In this document: positions 7,474 to 16,141 of the stretch, piece after piece | How positions within the stretch are numbered: the first letter of the stretch is position 1 | How the letters are laid out: every line of letters starts with the position of its first letter | DNA from: Bradyrhizobium sp. 1 | GTDB lineage: Bacteria; Pseudomonadota; Alphaproteobacteria; Rhizobiales; Xanthobacteraceae | Direction: 5' to 3' | Assembly: GCF_023073315.1 (NCBI RefSeq) | Contig: NZ_JADPJH010000033.1 | Span: 653,256-717,255, forward strand | DNA: 64,000 nucleotides | Made by a program: the position numbers and the translations under genes | The notes under the pieces: generated by a model | Seen by the model: only the letters and a program-made list of their open reading frames with translations | Databases searched by the model: none | Told to the model about the DNA's origin: nothing

Positions 7474-9171
7474 TCAGGCGGCGCGCACCGTGCGCAGGAA
7501 TTTTCCGACTTCGTCCTTGAGCCGGTTGCTGTCGGTTGCCAGCATTTTTGCGGTCGAGAGCACCTGCGATGAGGCCGAGCCGGTCTCGGCCGCGCCGCGC
7601 TGCACGTCGGTGATGTTGGTGGAGACCTGCTGGGTGCCGTGCGCGGCCTGCTGCACGTTGCGTGAGATCTCCTGGGTCGCGGCGCCCTGCTCCTCGACGG
7701 CCGCGGCAATGGTCGACGACACCTCCGACAGCCGCTCGATCGTCGCGGAGATGTCGCGGATCGCGTTGACGGATTCCTGCGTCGCGGTCTGGATGCCGGA
7801 AATCTGCTGGCTGATCTCGCCGGTCGCCTTCGCGGTCTGCTCGGCCAGCGTCTTCACCTCGGCGGCAACGACCGCAAAACCGCGGCCGGCTTCGCCGGCG
7901 CGTGCCGCCTCGATCGTGGCGTTCAGCGCCAGAAGATTGGTCTGGCCGGCAATGGTGTTGATCAGCTCGACGACGTCGCCGATGCGCGTTGCCGCAACCG
8001 AGAGCTCGCTGACCCGCTCGGTCGTGGTGCGGGCCTGTGTGACGGCCTCGCCGGCCATCCGCGCGGATTCCTGCACCTGGCGGCTGATCTCGTTGACCGA
8101 GGAGGACAGCTCTTCCGTGGCGGTCGCGACCGACTGCACGTTGCCGGTGGCTTCGCCCGACGCGGTCACGACGACCGAGGTCAGCTCCTGCGCGCGCTGC
8201 GCGGTGGTGGCCAGCGTCGAGGACGATGCTTCGAGCTCGGTGGAGGCGGATCCGACGGTCTCGATGATCTCGCCGACCGCACGCTCAAAACCGTCGGCCA
8301 GGTTGACCATGTCGCGCTTGCGCTGCTCGGCCGCCTGCTTCTCGGCTTCGACCTGTGCCGCCTTGAGGCGCTCGACCTCGAGCCCGTTGGTCTTGAAGAT
8401 TTCGACGGTCTTGGCCATGTCGCCGATCTCGTCGCGGCGTTCCTTCTCGGGCACCTCGATCTTGAGATCGTTGCGGGCAAGGCCCTCCATGGCGAGCTTG
8501 AGCCGGGCGATCGGCTGCGACATCGCCTTGAGGCCGATGAAAAGCGCGATCGCAATGCCCAGCAGCAGGCCGCCGGCGCTGACGCCCATCACGGTCCAGG
8601 TCGCGGATTTGGCGTCGCGATTAATGGCTTCCTTGCGCTGTGCAACAACCTTCGAGACATCCGCCGTGAATTTGGCGACGCGGTCCAGCGATGCGTCGAT
8701 CAACGGATCACATTCCTTGTGGGCGCGCTCCGAGGCCTTCGCATTCTCTTCCGGGCTGCTCGCCTGCGCGCCAGCCTGAAGCACCGGATCGCAGCCGCCG
8801 AAGACGGCCTTCAACTGGCCGCTGATGCTCTTGATCTCGGTCGCGCGGGAGGGATCGTCCTTTTCCGCTGCATCGAGGTATTGGCCGATCTCATTACGGT
8901 TCTGGTTTGCGGTCTTGAGGCGATTGGCATTGCCTGCTTCGGTCGCTTCGGTGAACACGGCATAGAGCGCGGCATGGTAGGTCTCGATGCGGCGCTGGGC
9001 CCGTGTAAGATTGAGCGCCGCCGACTGTGCGGCATCGAGCTCGCTGAAGCCGTCGACGGTCGCAGACAGCTCGCGCGTGCCGAAACCGGCGACGGCAACC
9101 ATCGCACAGCCCATCACGGTCACGATCAGCGCGACCTTCCATACGATCTTCAGATTGTTCAAAAAGCTCAT
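7474..9171 (-). CDS. Methyl-accepting chemotaxis protein
   Basis: A 565-aa transmembrane chemoreceptor started at ATG 9171 (MSFLNNLKIVWKVAL). The order is TM1 (about 10-30), a periplasmic helical sensor of about 160 residues (four-helix-bundle type with several Cys), TM2 (about 192-215), a HAMP domain with NDLKIEVPEKERRDEIGDMA, then the cytoplasmic coiled-coil signalling domain. The hairpin tip is intact (QTNLLALNATIEAARAGEAG and RGFAVVAAEVKTLAEQTAKA), where CheA and CheW bind. No C-terminal CheR/CheB-tethering pentapeptide is present. The ligand is unknown. No che genes adjoin it, so it feeds a distant pathway. Confidence 0.96.
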   Translation of the reverse strand: MSFLNNLKIVWKVALIVTVMGCAMVAVAGFGTRELSATVDGFSELDAAQSAALNLTRAQRRIETYHAALYAVFTEATEAGNANRLKTANQNRNEIGQYLDAAEKDDPSRATEIKSISGQLKAVFGGCDPVLQAGAQASSPEENAKASERAHKECDPLIDASLDRVAKFTADVSKVVAQRKEAINRDAKSATWTVMGVSAGGLLLGIAIALFIGLKAMSQPIARLKLAMEGLARNDLKIEVPEKERRDEIGDMAKTVEIFKTNGLEVERLKAAQVEAEKQAAEQRKRDMVNLADGFERAVGEIIETVGSASTELEASSSTLATTAQRAQELTSVVVTASGEATGNVQSVATATEELSSSVNEISRQVQESARMAGEAVTQARTTTERVSELSVAATRIGDVVELINTIAGQTNLLALNATIEAARAGEAGRGFAVVAAEVKTLAEQTAKATGEISQQISGIQTATQESVNAIRDISATIERLSEVSSTIAAAVEEQGAATQEISRNVQQAAHGTQQVSTNITDVQRGAAETGSASSQVLSTAKMLATDSNRLKDEVGKFLRTVRAA

Positions 9172-9402
9172 CTCAGCCGCCCAATGATTTTTTCCGGTCT
9201 CCAGTGACCGAAGCAGTTCCAGCGACGCCATTGGAACCGGTGGACGTTAAAAATTGATACCAAATGTCGCTCGCAATCTTACGGAAAAATAACCGTACAG
9301 GGCCTGGACGTAAGCTTCACGTAAGCTTCAGCCGCTTTTGGCGGCATTTGGTCCGCTTTCATTTGCCCGGAACCAAGCGCAGCCGTCGTCCGTTGTGGGC
9401 GC

Positions 9403-9636
9403 ATGACGATCAGAGAAGAAAACCGAAACGTGTTTCTGCTCACGACAGTGGCGGTGTGCTGCGCCACCGTGGCAGGCACGCTGGCGTTGTTCGAACCAGT
9501 GTTTGGGCAGGGCCCAGATAAGGTCTCCGAGAAGCAGGTCGCCGACAGCAGGCCGGTCGATGCCATCGCTCAGGCGCCAGTGCGGGTGGTCGGCGGTACG
9601 CCCTTTGTGCCCAACGTCAATCCGCGCGAGCGATAG
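9403..9636 (+). CDS. Small membrane-anchored or secreted protein
   Basis: A 77-aa protein with a charged start (MTIREENRN), one hydrophobic segment (about residues 10-35, FLLTTVAVCCATVAGTLALF) and a hydrophilic tail ending VPNVNPRER. It is probably anchored by an uncleaved signal. It is divergent from the chemoreceptor gene. The coding style is convincing but there is no known family. Confidence 0.6.
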   Translation: MTIREENRNVFLLTTVAVCCATVAGTLALFEPVFGQGPDKVSEKQVADSRPVDAIAQAPVRVVGGTPFVPNVNPRER

Positions 9637-9681
9637 CGCTCACATCTGCAAGACAATCGCATCAAGACAATCGCATATGGC

Positions 9682-9782
9682 CATCCTTCGAGACGCCCGC
9701 GGTTGGCGCGGGCCCTCAGGATGAGGATCGAGTGCACGGTCGTTGTTGCGACGGCCGCGAAGCGGTCGTCTCGAAGGACGAG
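9682..9782. repeat. Palindromic intergenic repeat
   Basis: A 12-bp perfect inverted repeat (TCCTTCGAGACG at 9684-9695, its complement at 9767-9778) encloses a second short pairing (CATCCT 9682-9687 with AGGATG 9718-9723). The CCTTCGAGACG / CTCAGGATGAGG signature is one I associate with a high-copy intergenic palindrome in Bradyrhizobium. Copy number cannot be tested from one window. Confidence 0.6.
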
Positions 9783-9826
9783 GCGCGCGCTCAGGTCGTG
9801 CAAACCGCCATATGTGACTGCCCTAC

Positions 9827-9991
9827 TCAGGTCGGGGAGGTACCCTCACCCTCCCCAGGCTGGGCATGGGCGCGCGCCAACTCCTCGACGAAGGCGATCA
9901 CCTCCGCCCGTTTGTCGGGCGGCAGCGACAGGAAGGCGCGAACGAGCCGCAAGCCCTCCGCCTCGTCCGTGCGTTCTTTTCCGGCATCCAT
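9827..9991 (-). CDS. Small helical protein (54 aa)
   Basis: From ATG 9991 the frame encodes 54 aa with an amphipathic helical middle (GLRLVRAFLSLPPDKRAEVI) and a Pro/Gly tail. The LVRAF-x-x-L/I-x-x-x-x-x-R-x-x-V-I-x-x-V-E pattern is common at the C terminus of rhizobial XRE-type regulators and in short stand-alone proteins. No DNA-binding helix is present here, so it may be a remnant or a small regulator. The Shine-Dalgarno is weak and the start uncertain. Confidence 0.5.
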   Translation of the reverse strand: MDAGKERTDEAEGLRLVRAFLSLPPDKRAEVIAFVEELARAHAQPGEGEGTSPT

Positions 9992-10094
9992 GCCAGCACT
10001 GTCGGGCGCCCGGGAAAAATATGCAATCCCTTGCAGGATACCTTCTTGATTCGTCCCTCGGGCTTTGCTGGAATAGCTCCAACAGAGGTGGACC

Positions 10095-10538
10095 ATGAAG
10101 TGGATCAGAGAGCGCGACGCGCTGATCGCGCAGACAATGGCCTTCGTCCAATCGGTCACGGGCAAAAAGGATGGCTTCCATCCGCCGGAGACCTCGGCGA
10201 CCGCGTCTGCGGTCACCACCGAAACCGTGACTGTTCAGGAGATCGTGACAGTCCAGATTATCGAGGCTGAACCCCCGCTGGCGTTACGGCCGCCCGAGCC
10301 GAAGGTGGAGGCCTCCCCCCGGCCCATCCAATCCCCGCCCACCCAAGTCCCGCCAGTCCAGATCCCACCGCCCCGGATGGGCGGCGACGTTCGCTCCGAG
10401 ATACAGGCCCGGATCGCCAATTTCCGCAAGCATCAGGAACGGTTCGAGCGCGAGCGGGAGGAATATTGCGCGGCCACCCTGACCAAGCTTCGTGCCGCCA
10501 TTCGCGACCCTTCTCTCCGTCCGTCCGCCGAAGACTAA
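10095..10538 (+). CDS. Hypothetical protein, Pro-rich linker and C-terminal helix
   Basis: A 147-aa protein with three parts: an N-terminal helix (MKWIRERDALIAQTMAFVQS), a Thr/Val then Pro-rich linker (about residues 30-95, many PP pairs), and a charged helix (about 98-138) with one Cys. No signal peptide, so it is probably cytoplasmic. The composition favours coding over the antisense frames, which are Arg-rich shadows. No family recognised. Confidence 0.6.
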   Translation: MKWIRERDALIAQTMAFVQSVTGKKDGFHPPETSATASAVTTETVTVQEIVTVQIIEAEPPLALRPPEPKVEASPRPIQSPPTQVPPVQIPPPRMGGDVRSEIQARIANFRKHQERFEREREEYCAATLTKLRAAIRDPSLRPSAED

Positions 10539-10559
10539 GGCCGGCGGCCGGTCGGGCAG

Positions 10560-10667
10560 CTACAGCCAGGACCACACCAACCAAAGATTGGCCGCACAGG
10601 CGCCGAACAGTGCCAGCGTCAGTGGCAACAGCATGTGCCCGCAGCAGGTTTTGAGGTCGGTCGACAT
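10560..10667 (-). CDS. Very small membrane protein (35 aa) with N-terminal Cys pair
   Basis: ATG at 10667 opens a 35-codon frame ending in TAG (10562-10560). The product has a polar start with adjacent cysteines (MSTDLKTCCGHM), then a hydrophobic helix from residue 12 to the Trp-rich end (LLPLTLALFGACAANLWLVW). The layout is that of a bitopic small membrane protein. It runs opposite to the flanking plus-strand genes and overlaps neither. The ribosome site is weak. Function unknown. Confidence 0.45.
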   Translation of the reverse strand: MSTDLKTCCGHMLLPLTLALFGACAANLWLVWSWL

Positions 10668-10840
10668 GGCCGAAACATCCGCTGATTCCGGCAAATGAGT
10701 CCCGGGGATTCTTTTTTTGGGGATTCAAGACTCGTTAAGGACTCAGGGCCCGACAGCTCCAGCTCTTGATCACGGCCCCGTGATCGGGCCGGAACCCCTC
10801 TCCGGCGAAGTCGTTAACGCGGTTTCCCGGAGCGGAAAGA

Positions 10841-11095
10841 ATGCCCTACGCCCTGTTCTGCAACGACGCTCAAATCAGCAAAGCCTATCCCGATGAGGCC
10901 GACGTCTGGGGGCTGGCGCAGCGAAGCGGCCTCGTCGTGGACGTCAGCACGGACGACGACCGCCACGGGCCGCGCCGGGTGCTCGACAATGATTACGAGA
11001 TCAAGCCCTGCCGGGCAGCCCAAGGCGAGGACCCCGCCAGGAACAAGGCCGAAGCCGAGCGGCTGTCCAGAATGGAGCCGCAACTGAATTCCTGA
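10841..11095 (+). CDS. Small conserved-looking cytoplasmic protein (84 aa)
   Basis: A soluble 84-aa protein (MPYALFCNDAQISKAYPDEA...) with no signal peptide, mixed charge, and a middle strand-like segment (GLVVDVSTDD) followed by DNDYEIKPC. It looks like a genuine gene by composition and has GGAG/GGAAAG just before the ATG. I recall no characterised family. A tandem repeat array begins 12 bp after the stop. An 8-bp inverted repeat with a 2-bp spacer (10768-10785) lies in its upstream region and could be an operator. Confidence 0.65.
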   Translation: MPYALFCNDAQISKAYPDEADVWGLAQRSGLVVDVSTDDDRHGPRRVLDNDYEIKPCRAAQGEDPARNKAEAERLSRMEPQLNS

Positions 11096-11107
11096 AGTCA
11101 GGCCGCA

Positions 11108-11182
11108 AGCCCCAGGGATGTCTTGAAGTCCCAAGGATGTCTTGAAGCCCCAGGGATGTCTTGAAGTCCAGGGATGTCTTGG
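11108..11182. repeat. Four tandem 18-19-bp repeats
   Basis: Four head-to-tail units: 11108-11126, 11127-11145, 11146-11164 (19 bp each) and 11165-11182 (18 bp), all built on CCAGGGATGTCTTGAAG with one or two substitutions. The period is not a multiple of three and the array lies between a plus-strand stop and a minus-strand stop, so it is non-coding. There are no spacers, so it is not a CRISPR array. Confidence 0.9.
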
Positions 11183-11191
11183 GAAGCAATC

Positions 11192-11434
11192 TCAGGGGGT
11201 CGCGGTCGCCAGTGACGCCTGCTCGCCGGCCAGAGCCACACAGGCCTTGCGGCGGTGCAGTCCGCGGATCGCCCCCGTCACCTTCAGCACCTTGCCCGAC
11301 GGACAGGAGGCGTCCTTGACGAAGGCCACCTCATAGGGTGCCAGCATCAGAGGCTCGGACTTGAGGATTGTCTGTGCAGCGCACGGCAAGGAAATGAAGC
11401 ACGAGAGCACTACTGCCGACACCAAGATACGCAT
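11192..11434 (-). CDS. Small secreted protein (80 aa)
   Basis: ATG at 11434 gives a signal peptide (MRILVSAVVLSCFISLPCAA) and a short mature domain of about 60 residues (TILKSEPLMLAPYEVAFVKD...), with two Cys (SCPSGK, KACVAL) that could form a disulfide. A longer frame to 11503 adds residues unlike a signal peptide and is rejected. Function unknown; similar short periplasmic proteins occur widely in Bradyrhizobium. Confidence 0.65.
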   Translation of the reverse strand: MRILVSAVVLSCFISLPCAAQTILKSEPLMLAPYEVAFVKDASCPSGKVLKVTGAIRGLHRRKACVALAGEQASLATATP

Positions 11435-11635
11435 GTCCGTCGTCCCACCAGCCCGGTAATTCTCATATAACGCATTGCGGAGCACGAGTTCCGTAAGCGG
11501 CAAAAATTATTTTTGCTTTACCCGAGCCCCATGACACGCGTGAGAAAGCGCGCGCCGGACTGTTTGCTTGCAAATGACGCGCCAGATGGTTCACGCAAAG
11601 CAAACAAGCGGCGAGCAAACAGGCGCAGACAAACG

Positions 11636-11659
11636 AAAGGCCGGCGAGAGCCGGCCTTT
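11636..11659 (-). terminator. Rho-independent terminator of the porin-like gene
   Basis: A 10-bp perfect stem (11636-11645 with 11650-11659, tetraloop GAGA on the plus strand) is followed on the minus strand by TTTCGTTTG. It lies 28 bp beyond the stop of the outer-membrane protein gene. Confidence 0.8.
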
Positions 11660-11687
11660 GTCAGATCGTCGTCGCGTTGGCGGCGGG

Positions 11688-12398
11688 TCAGTAGCGCGTG
11701 GCTGCCGGACCGCCCCAGCCGAAGCGGTAGTTCACACCGACCTTGACGGTATGCTCGTCCTCCCGGCCCCGCACGCCGACGACGTCGGCCGGGCCGGAGG
11801 TGATCGTTGTGCTGCCGAAGTTGTAGTACTGGTACTCGGCCTTGGCCGACCAGTTCGGCGCGAACATGTATTCCAGGCCGGCGCCGACGGTGTAGCCGTC
11901 CTTGTTATTGCCAGTGGCGGTGAAGGCCTGCGGCACACCGGCGACGTTGACGCCAAGACCGCCATTGCGCCAGGCGTAACCGCCCTTGGCGTAGAGCAGC
12001 GCCGGGCCCCAAGTGTAGCCGATGCGGCCGGTCACCGACCCGAGCTGGTCGGTGTTGGACGTCACCTGCGTACCCAGCGGGAACGTGACACCACCGTTGT
12101 TGGTCGGCAGCCAGGAATACTGGGCCTCGATACCCATCACCCAATTGGGGGCGAACTGGTAGTCGAAGCCACCCTGCACGCCGCCCAGGAAGCGGGCGTC
12201 GCTGGACTGGAAGCTGCTGTCGCCGGCGAACGCGCCGCCGACATGGCCGCCGATGTAGAATCCGGTCCAGTTGTAGATCAGCTGCGGCGGCGTATAGGCG
12301 GGCGCCTTGGTGTAGGTGCGCGGCTGCATATCGGCCGCTGCGGCCGGTGCCGCCAGCGCCAGCAGGGCGGCGGCTGCGCCCAGCAAAATCGTTTTCAT
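11688..12398 (-). CDS. Outer-membrane beta-barrel porin-like protein (Omp25/31 type)
   Basis: A 236-aa protein starting at ATG 12398, where GGGG is well spaced; an ATG two codons upstream is less so. Signal peptide residues 1-22 (ends PAAAA), then YNWTGFYIGGHVGGAF, the hallmark start of the rhizobial Omp25/31-type eight-stranded barrel family. Alternating amphipathic strands follow (YLFAPNW-like turns, GYTVGAGLEYMFAPNWSAKA) with a C-terminal strand VKVGVNYRFGW. It acts in the outer membrane, structurally or as a small porin. A strong terminator follows. Confidence 0.92.
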   Translation of the reverse strand: MKTILLGAAAALLALAAPAAAADMQPRTYTKAPAYTPPQLIYNWTGFYIGGHVGGAFAGDSSFQSSDARFLGGVQGGFDYQFAPNWVMGIEAQYSWLPTNNGGVTFPLGTQVTSNTDQLGSVTGRIGYTWGPALLYAKGGYAWRNGGLGVNVAGVPQAFTATGNNKDGYTVGAGLEYMFAPNWSAKAEYQYYNFGSTTITSGPADVVGVRGREDEHTVKVGVNYRFGWGGPAATRY

Positions 12399-12694
12399 GG
12401 TCATCCCCGTTCTTTCATTTACGACACTCAGGAAACAACGTGGCGTGAATTGGGTTGCTTCGCGGCGATGCCGGAACGTTGATCGTTCGTAACTGTGACG
12501 GGGCGGCAACAACGCGATTTTGTTCCGTCACGCCTGCTTGCGCCGACATATTTTGTGCGCACAAGGCCTGCCTGCAAGTCCAGCCGTAACGATTTGTCGC
12601 GAGACAAACCAGCCCGTTCAAAGCTCGCCGAAATGTGATCCAGCGGCTCCGGCAGCCAATGTCCTACCACCGGGCGATGAAGGCGGGCTTTGCG

Positions 12695-13129
12695 CTACCG
12701 CGTCATCTTTTCCAGTTCCGGAAACGGAGCGTAAACCGCGCCGGCGCAGAGCTCGCCGGCACGATCGAAGATGCGGTCGCCCCGCCCGTTGACGAACACG
12801 GCGGCCCGTTCGCGCATGCCCTTGTAGCTGCCGTCGGTCTCGCGTGGCGTGAAGCGCAGGCAGGCGACGTAGAACTGGCGTCCGCCGATCTCGCGCAGCA
12901 CCGGCTCGGCCATGCTGGCCTCACGGACGCCGACGGGATTGTTGAGGTAGCTGCGCATCAGCGCCAGCGTGTCACTGCGGAAATTGTCGGGAAACGGCTG
13001 CGGCCCTCCGGCCTGGGTCCCCTCCATCGGGGATGGGCGGTCACCGTCGCTGCCAAAACACGCCGCCAGCGCCAGCGGCAATGCCAGGATCAATACCAAG
13101 CTCACCGCACGTTTCGCCGATCGCCCCAC
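12695..13129 (-). CDS. Small lipoprotein
   Basis: A 144-aa protein with a lipoprotein signal (SLVLILALPLALAAC, lipobox LAAC near residue 24) and an Asp at +4 after the cysteine (CFGSD). After a short Gly/Pro linker comes a compact domain (DTLALMRSYLNNPVGVREAS...) with GGRQFYVACLRFTPRE and an AVFVNGRGDRIFDRAGELC segment. The start is GTG at 13129. I recognise this type as a frequent rhizobial lipoprotein without known function. Confidence 0.8.
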   Translation of the reverse strand: MGRSAKRAVSLVLILALPLALAACFGSDGDRPSPMEGTQAGGPQPFPDNFRSDTLALMRSYLNNPVGVREASMAEPVLREIGGRQFYVACLRFTPRETDGSYKGMRERAAVFVNGRGDRIFDRAGELCAGAVYAPFPELEKMTR

Positions 13130-13450
13130 AGCTCACGCTCTCCGCTCGAACAGACTCGGAAGACGTTCCAGCCCCAAGGTTGCAATGATGCATGTCTAGA
13201 GGTGTTTTGCCCGACGAGTCAACGGATTCGTAAAATCCGCAGAATTGCACCGGCCGTCAAGCCATTGATTCTGCTGTCACCGGCTACTGTGCATGGGGTT
13301 GTTTTCGCGGTTTTTGTTTGCGGTCGCGAAACGCACCGGCCCGCCGTCAGCACCGCGGGCTTTCGCACGAGGCATGACGAACGGGCCGGGCCTGAATTCC
13401 GCACACGGCGGCGGGGCAATGCTGGATGCCGCCGCGCGCAGGATCAGTCG
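13130..13450. other. Intergenic region
   Basis: It holds the promoter side of the lipoprotein gene (start 13129) and the 3' side of the gene at 13451. GC arms near 13407 and 13430 could form a weak terminator for the latter. I see no gene. Confidence 0.5.
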
Positions 13451-13849
13451 TTAGCTGCGCTTCTCGCTGGTCAGCGGCTTGGTCATGTCCGGCTGCGCCT
13501 TCAGCGACTTCCTCGCCGACAGATGCTTGTGGTGATGGCGATGGGTGCGCACGGTCTTGTGCTCGTCGGGGGTGACCGCGGCGTTCGCATTCATCGGCTT
13601 CGACTTGGTGTCGACCTTGGCGTCCGCCTTGACGTCGGCCGGCTTCGCGTCGGAAGCCTTCACGGCAGAGGTTTTGGCATCGGCCTTGATGCCGGCATCC
13701 GGCTTCGCGGCGGTGGTTGACGTCTTGGTCTGGCTCTGGTCCGCCTTGATCACCGGCGTGGTCGTGGTGGTCTTGCCGGACTCGGCCGCGAAGGCCGGGG
13801 CTGCGATCACGGAAGCGGCGAGCAAGGCTGCGGAAATGGTCTTCAACAT
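13451..13849 (-). CDS. Secreted Lys/Ala/Thr-rich disordered protein with His cluster
   Basis: A 132-aa protein with a signal peptide (residues 1-22, ends PAFAA) and good AGGAG ribosome site. The mature part is low-complexity Lys/Asp/Ala/Thr repeats of KAD/KPAD type, and a basic His run (HRHHHKH) occurs near residue 105. Such a tail might bind metals or nucleic acid, but that is inference. No known family. Confidence 0.75.
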   Translation of the reverse strand: MLKTISAALLAASVIAAPAFAAESGKTTTTTPVIKADQSQTKTSTTAAKPDAGIKADAKTSAVKASDAKPADVKADAKVDTKSKPMNANAAVTPDEHKTVRTHRHHHKHLSARKSLKAQPDMTKPLTSEKRS

Positions 13850-14100
13850 GGTGTGTCTCCTCTTGGAAGGATCTTGAGGCAGCGCCCTCTCGCCAGCTCT
13901 TCGATCGTGGGTGTGAGCCTAGGGGAGGCGCGCTGAACCCATTCTGAAGCCGGTTGCCAGCTTCCGTTCATCTGGATGACAAGTTTGTCATGCCCCCGGG
14001 GGCGAATAGATCGTGCGATGCGGGAATGTTTTTGCCCCATGGGTGTTCCGGTCTTTGGGCAATCGTGTAGGATCGCCACGTTCCATACGGGAGAACTTAG

Positions 14101-14643
14101 ATGCGCAAACTCTCAATGCTTGTCGTGCCGGGTCTCGTCGCCATGTCGCTGGCGGCCGCACCGGTGCTGTCCAGCGCTTACGCCGCCGGCAGTGACGAGC
14201 CTTCGTCGCCCCCGAAGTCGGATTCCTCGTCCAAGAAGGGCAAGAAGAAGAGCTCCTCCATCAGCGATCCGAAATTCCTCGCGGCCTATCGCACCGCCTA
14301 CACCACGATCTACGACAACCACGACTACACCGGCGCGATCGGCCAGCTGAAGTCGCTCGAGCGCAACGACGTCGCCGACGTCGCGAACCTGATCGGCTAT
14401 TCCTACCGCAAGCTCGGCGACTACCAGTCGTCCAAGATCTATTACGAGCTGGCGCTCAAGGACGACCCGAACCACGTCCGCACATGGCAGTATTACGGCC
14501 TCTGGCAGCTCGAGCAGGGCAACCGTGAGCAGGCGCAGTATCACCTCAACAAGATCGCCTCGCTCGCCGGCACCGACAGCTCCGAGTATCGCTCGCTCGC
14601 CGCCGCGCTCGACAAGCCGACCGGCGCGACGCTCGTCTACTGA
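14101..14643 (+). CDS. Periplasmic TPR protein
   Basis: A 180-aa protein with a signal peptide (to about residue 29, AYAAG), a Ser/Lys-rich linker (about 30-53), and two to three tetratricopeptide units. The units start at AYRTAYTTIYDNHDYTGAIGQ, then VANLIGYSYRKLGDYQSSKI, then HVRTWQYYGLWQLEQGNREQ, with the G-Y/A-L TPR pattern. TPRs mediate protein interaction, here probably in envelope assembly. The ribosome site is GGGAGA before ATG 14101. A very stable terminator follows. Confidence 0.88.
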   Translation: MRKLSMLVVPGLVAMSLAAAPVLSSAYAAGSDEPSSPPKSDSSSKKGKKKSSSISDPKFLAAYRTAYTTIYDNHDYTGAIGQLKSLERNDVADVANLIGYSYRKLGDYQSSKIYYELALKDDPNHVRTWQYYGLWQLEQGNREQAQYHLNKIASLAGTDSSEYRSLAAALDKPTGATLVY

Positions 14644-14666
14644 AGACGGCGCATCTTCGAACGACA

Positions 14667-14701
14667 GGAACGGGCACAACCTTTCAGGTTGTGCCCGTTC
14701 C
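14667..14701 (+). terminator. Strong hairpin terminator after the TPR gene
   Basis: A 15-bp perfect stem (14667-14681 with 14687-14701) and 5-nt loop TTTCA, 24 bp after the TPR stop codon. It is followed by GCTTTCTCG, a poor U tract, but the stem is exceptionally stable. Confidence 0.75.
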
Positions 14702-14755
14702 GCTTTCTCGGCTAGCCTTTCGCACCAATCCTCCCCCTCCCAAACTGGTAGCGCA

Positions 14756-16141
14756 ATGGACCCGTGGCTGCGATCCGCGATCGACTACATCGGCTCCTGG
14801 ATCGAATTCCAGCAAACGACAATCCAGCAGCCCGGCGTCATGGTCGCCTTCGTCCATCGCGGCGAGGTCGTCGCCGAGCGCGCATTCGGCCTCGCCAATC
14901 TCGACACCGGCGAGAAACTGACCCCGCGCCACCGCTTCCGCATCGCCTCGCACTCGAAGAGCTTTACCTCGGCCGGCATCATGAAGCTGCGCGAGCAGCG
15001 CAAGATCAGGCTCGACGATTCCGTCGGTCAATACGTCAGCGGCCTGCATCCGCGCGTTGCCGAGACGACGATTGCGCAGGTGCTCTCGCATAGCGCGGGG
15101 CTGACGCGCGACGGTGCCGATTCCGGGCAGTTTATCGACAGCCGCTCCTACCTGAACGCAAAAGAGTTGATCGCGGAGCTGAAGCTGCCGACCGCGATCG
15201 AGCCGGGCACGCGCTTCAAATATTCCAACCACGGCTTTGGCTTGATCGGCCTCGTGATCGAAGCCGTGACGAAGGAGCCCTACCCGGTCTGGATCAAGCG
15301 CGAGATCATCGAGCCCGCAGGCTTGCGCGAGACGGAGCCGGACGCGCCGCTTCCCAAGGGCGCATCGTTCGCGCGCGGCCACACGCGAAAACTGCCGCTG
15401 GGCGAACGCTGCGTGATCCCCGGCGACAATCCTGCTCACGCGATGGCATCCGCCGCGGGTTTCGTCGCCACCGCCGCCGACACGGCCCGCTTCTTCGCGC
15501 AGCTTGCACCCAATGCCAAAAAGAGCGTGCTGTCGGCCGCGAGCCGCCGCGAAATGACGCGGCATCACTGGCGCGTTCCGCAAAGCTTCGAGGGCTATTA
15601 CGGTTTAGGCGTCAATGCCGGCAAGACCGACGGCTGGGACTGGTTCGGCCATGGCGGCGGCTTCCAAGGCTACATCTCCCGGACCTGCTCCATCCCCGGA
15701 TGCGAGCTCGCAATCAGCATCCTCAGCAACTCCATCGACGGCGCAGCCCCGTTCTGGATAGACGGCGCGATGCAGATCCTGCGCACCTTCAAGACCCGCG
15801 GCGCGCCCGACCGCCGCGTGCGCGACTGGACCGGCCGCTGGTGGACGATCTGGGGCGCCACGGACCTCGTACCGATGGGCAACCGCGTGCTGGTCGCCAA
15901 TCCCCAGTTCAATAATCCGTTCATGGATGCCGCCGAGATCGAGGTCACAGGCCGTGACACCGGCAAGCTCGCCTGGGCGGCCGGCTACTCCAGCCACGGC
16001 GAGCCGGTCCGCCGCGTCCGCGACAAGCGCGGCAAGGTGAGCGACGTCTGGCTTGCGGGAGCTAACATCAAGCCGGCGAGCGCCGTGGCGCGCGAGATCG
16101 AACGGAGATATAAGCCTCGCAAGCGCCGCCCTACTCCCTGA
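14756..16141 (+). CDS. Beta-lactamase-like serine hydrolase (class C/penicillin-binding fold)
   Basis: A 461-aa cytoplasmic protein without a signal peptide, starting at ATG 14756; a longer frame upstream overlaps the TPR gene and terminator. Catalytic motifs of the serine beta-lactamase family are present: S65-H-S-K68 (SxxK), Y156-S-N158 (YxN) and HGGG in FGHGGGFQGYIS. A C-terminal domain of about 90 residues follows. Members include esterases, D-aminopeptidases and carboxypeptidases, and beta-lactam resistance is unlikely for a protein lacking export. It converges with the S10 peptidase and overlaps it by 11 bp. Confidence 0.9.
   Translation: MDPWLRSAIDYIGSWIEFQQTTIQQPGVMVAFVHRGEVVAERAFGLANLDTGEKLTPRHRFRIASHSKSFTSAGIMKLREQRKIRLDDSVGQYVSGLHPRVAETTIAQVLSHSAGLTRDGADSGQFIDSRSYLNAKELIAELKLPTAIEPGTRFKYSNHGFGLIGLVIEAVTKEPYPVWIKREIIEPAGLRETEPDAPLPKGASFARGHTRKLPLGERCVIPGDNPAHAMASAAGFVATAADTARFFAQLAPNAKKSVLSAASRREMTRHHWRVPQSFEGYYGLGVNAGKTDGWDWFGHGGGFQGYISRTCSIPGCELAISILSNSIDGAAPFWIDGAMQILRTFKTRGAPDRRVRDWTGRWWTIWGATDLVPMGNRVLVANPQFNNPFMDAAEIEVTGRDTGKLAWAAGYSSHGEPVRRVRDKRGKVSDVWLAGANIKPASAVAREIERRYKPRKRRPTP

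Noticed and set aside
11108..11182. Possible CRISPR array
   Set aside because: Units are head-to-tail without spacers and no cas gene is nearby.
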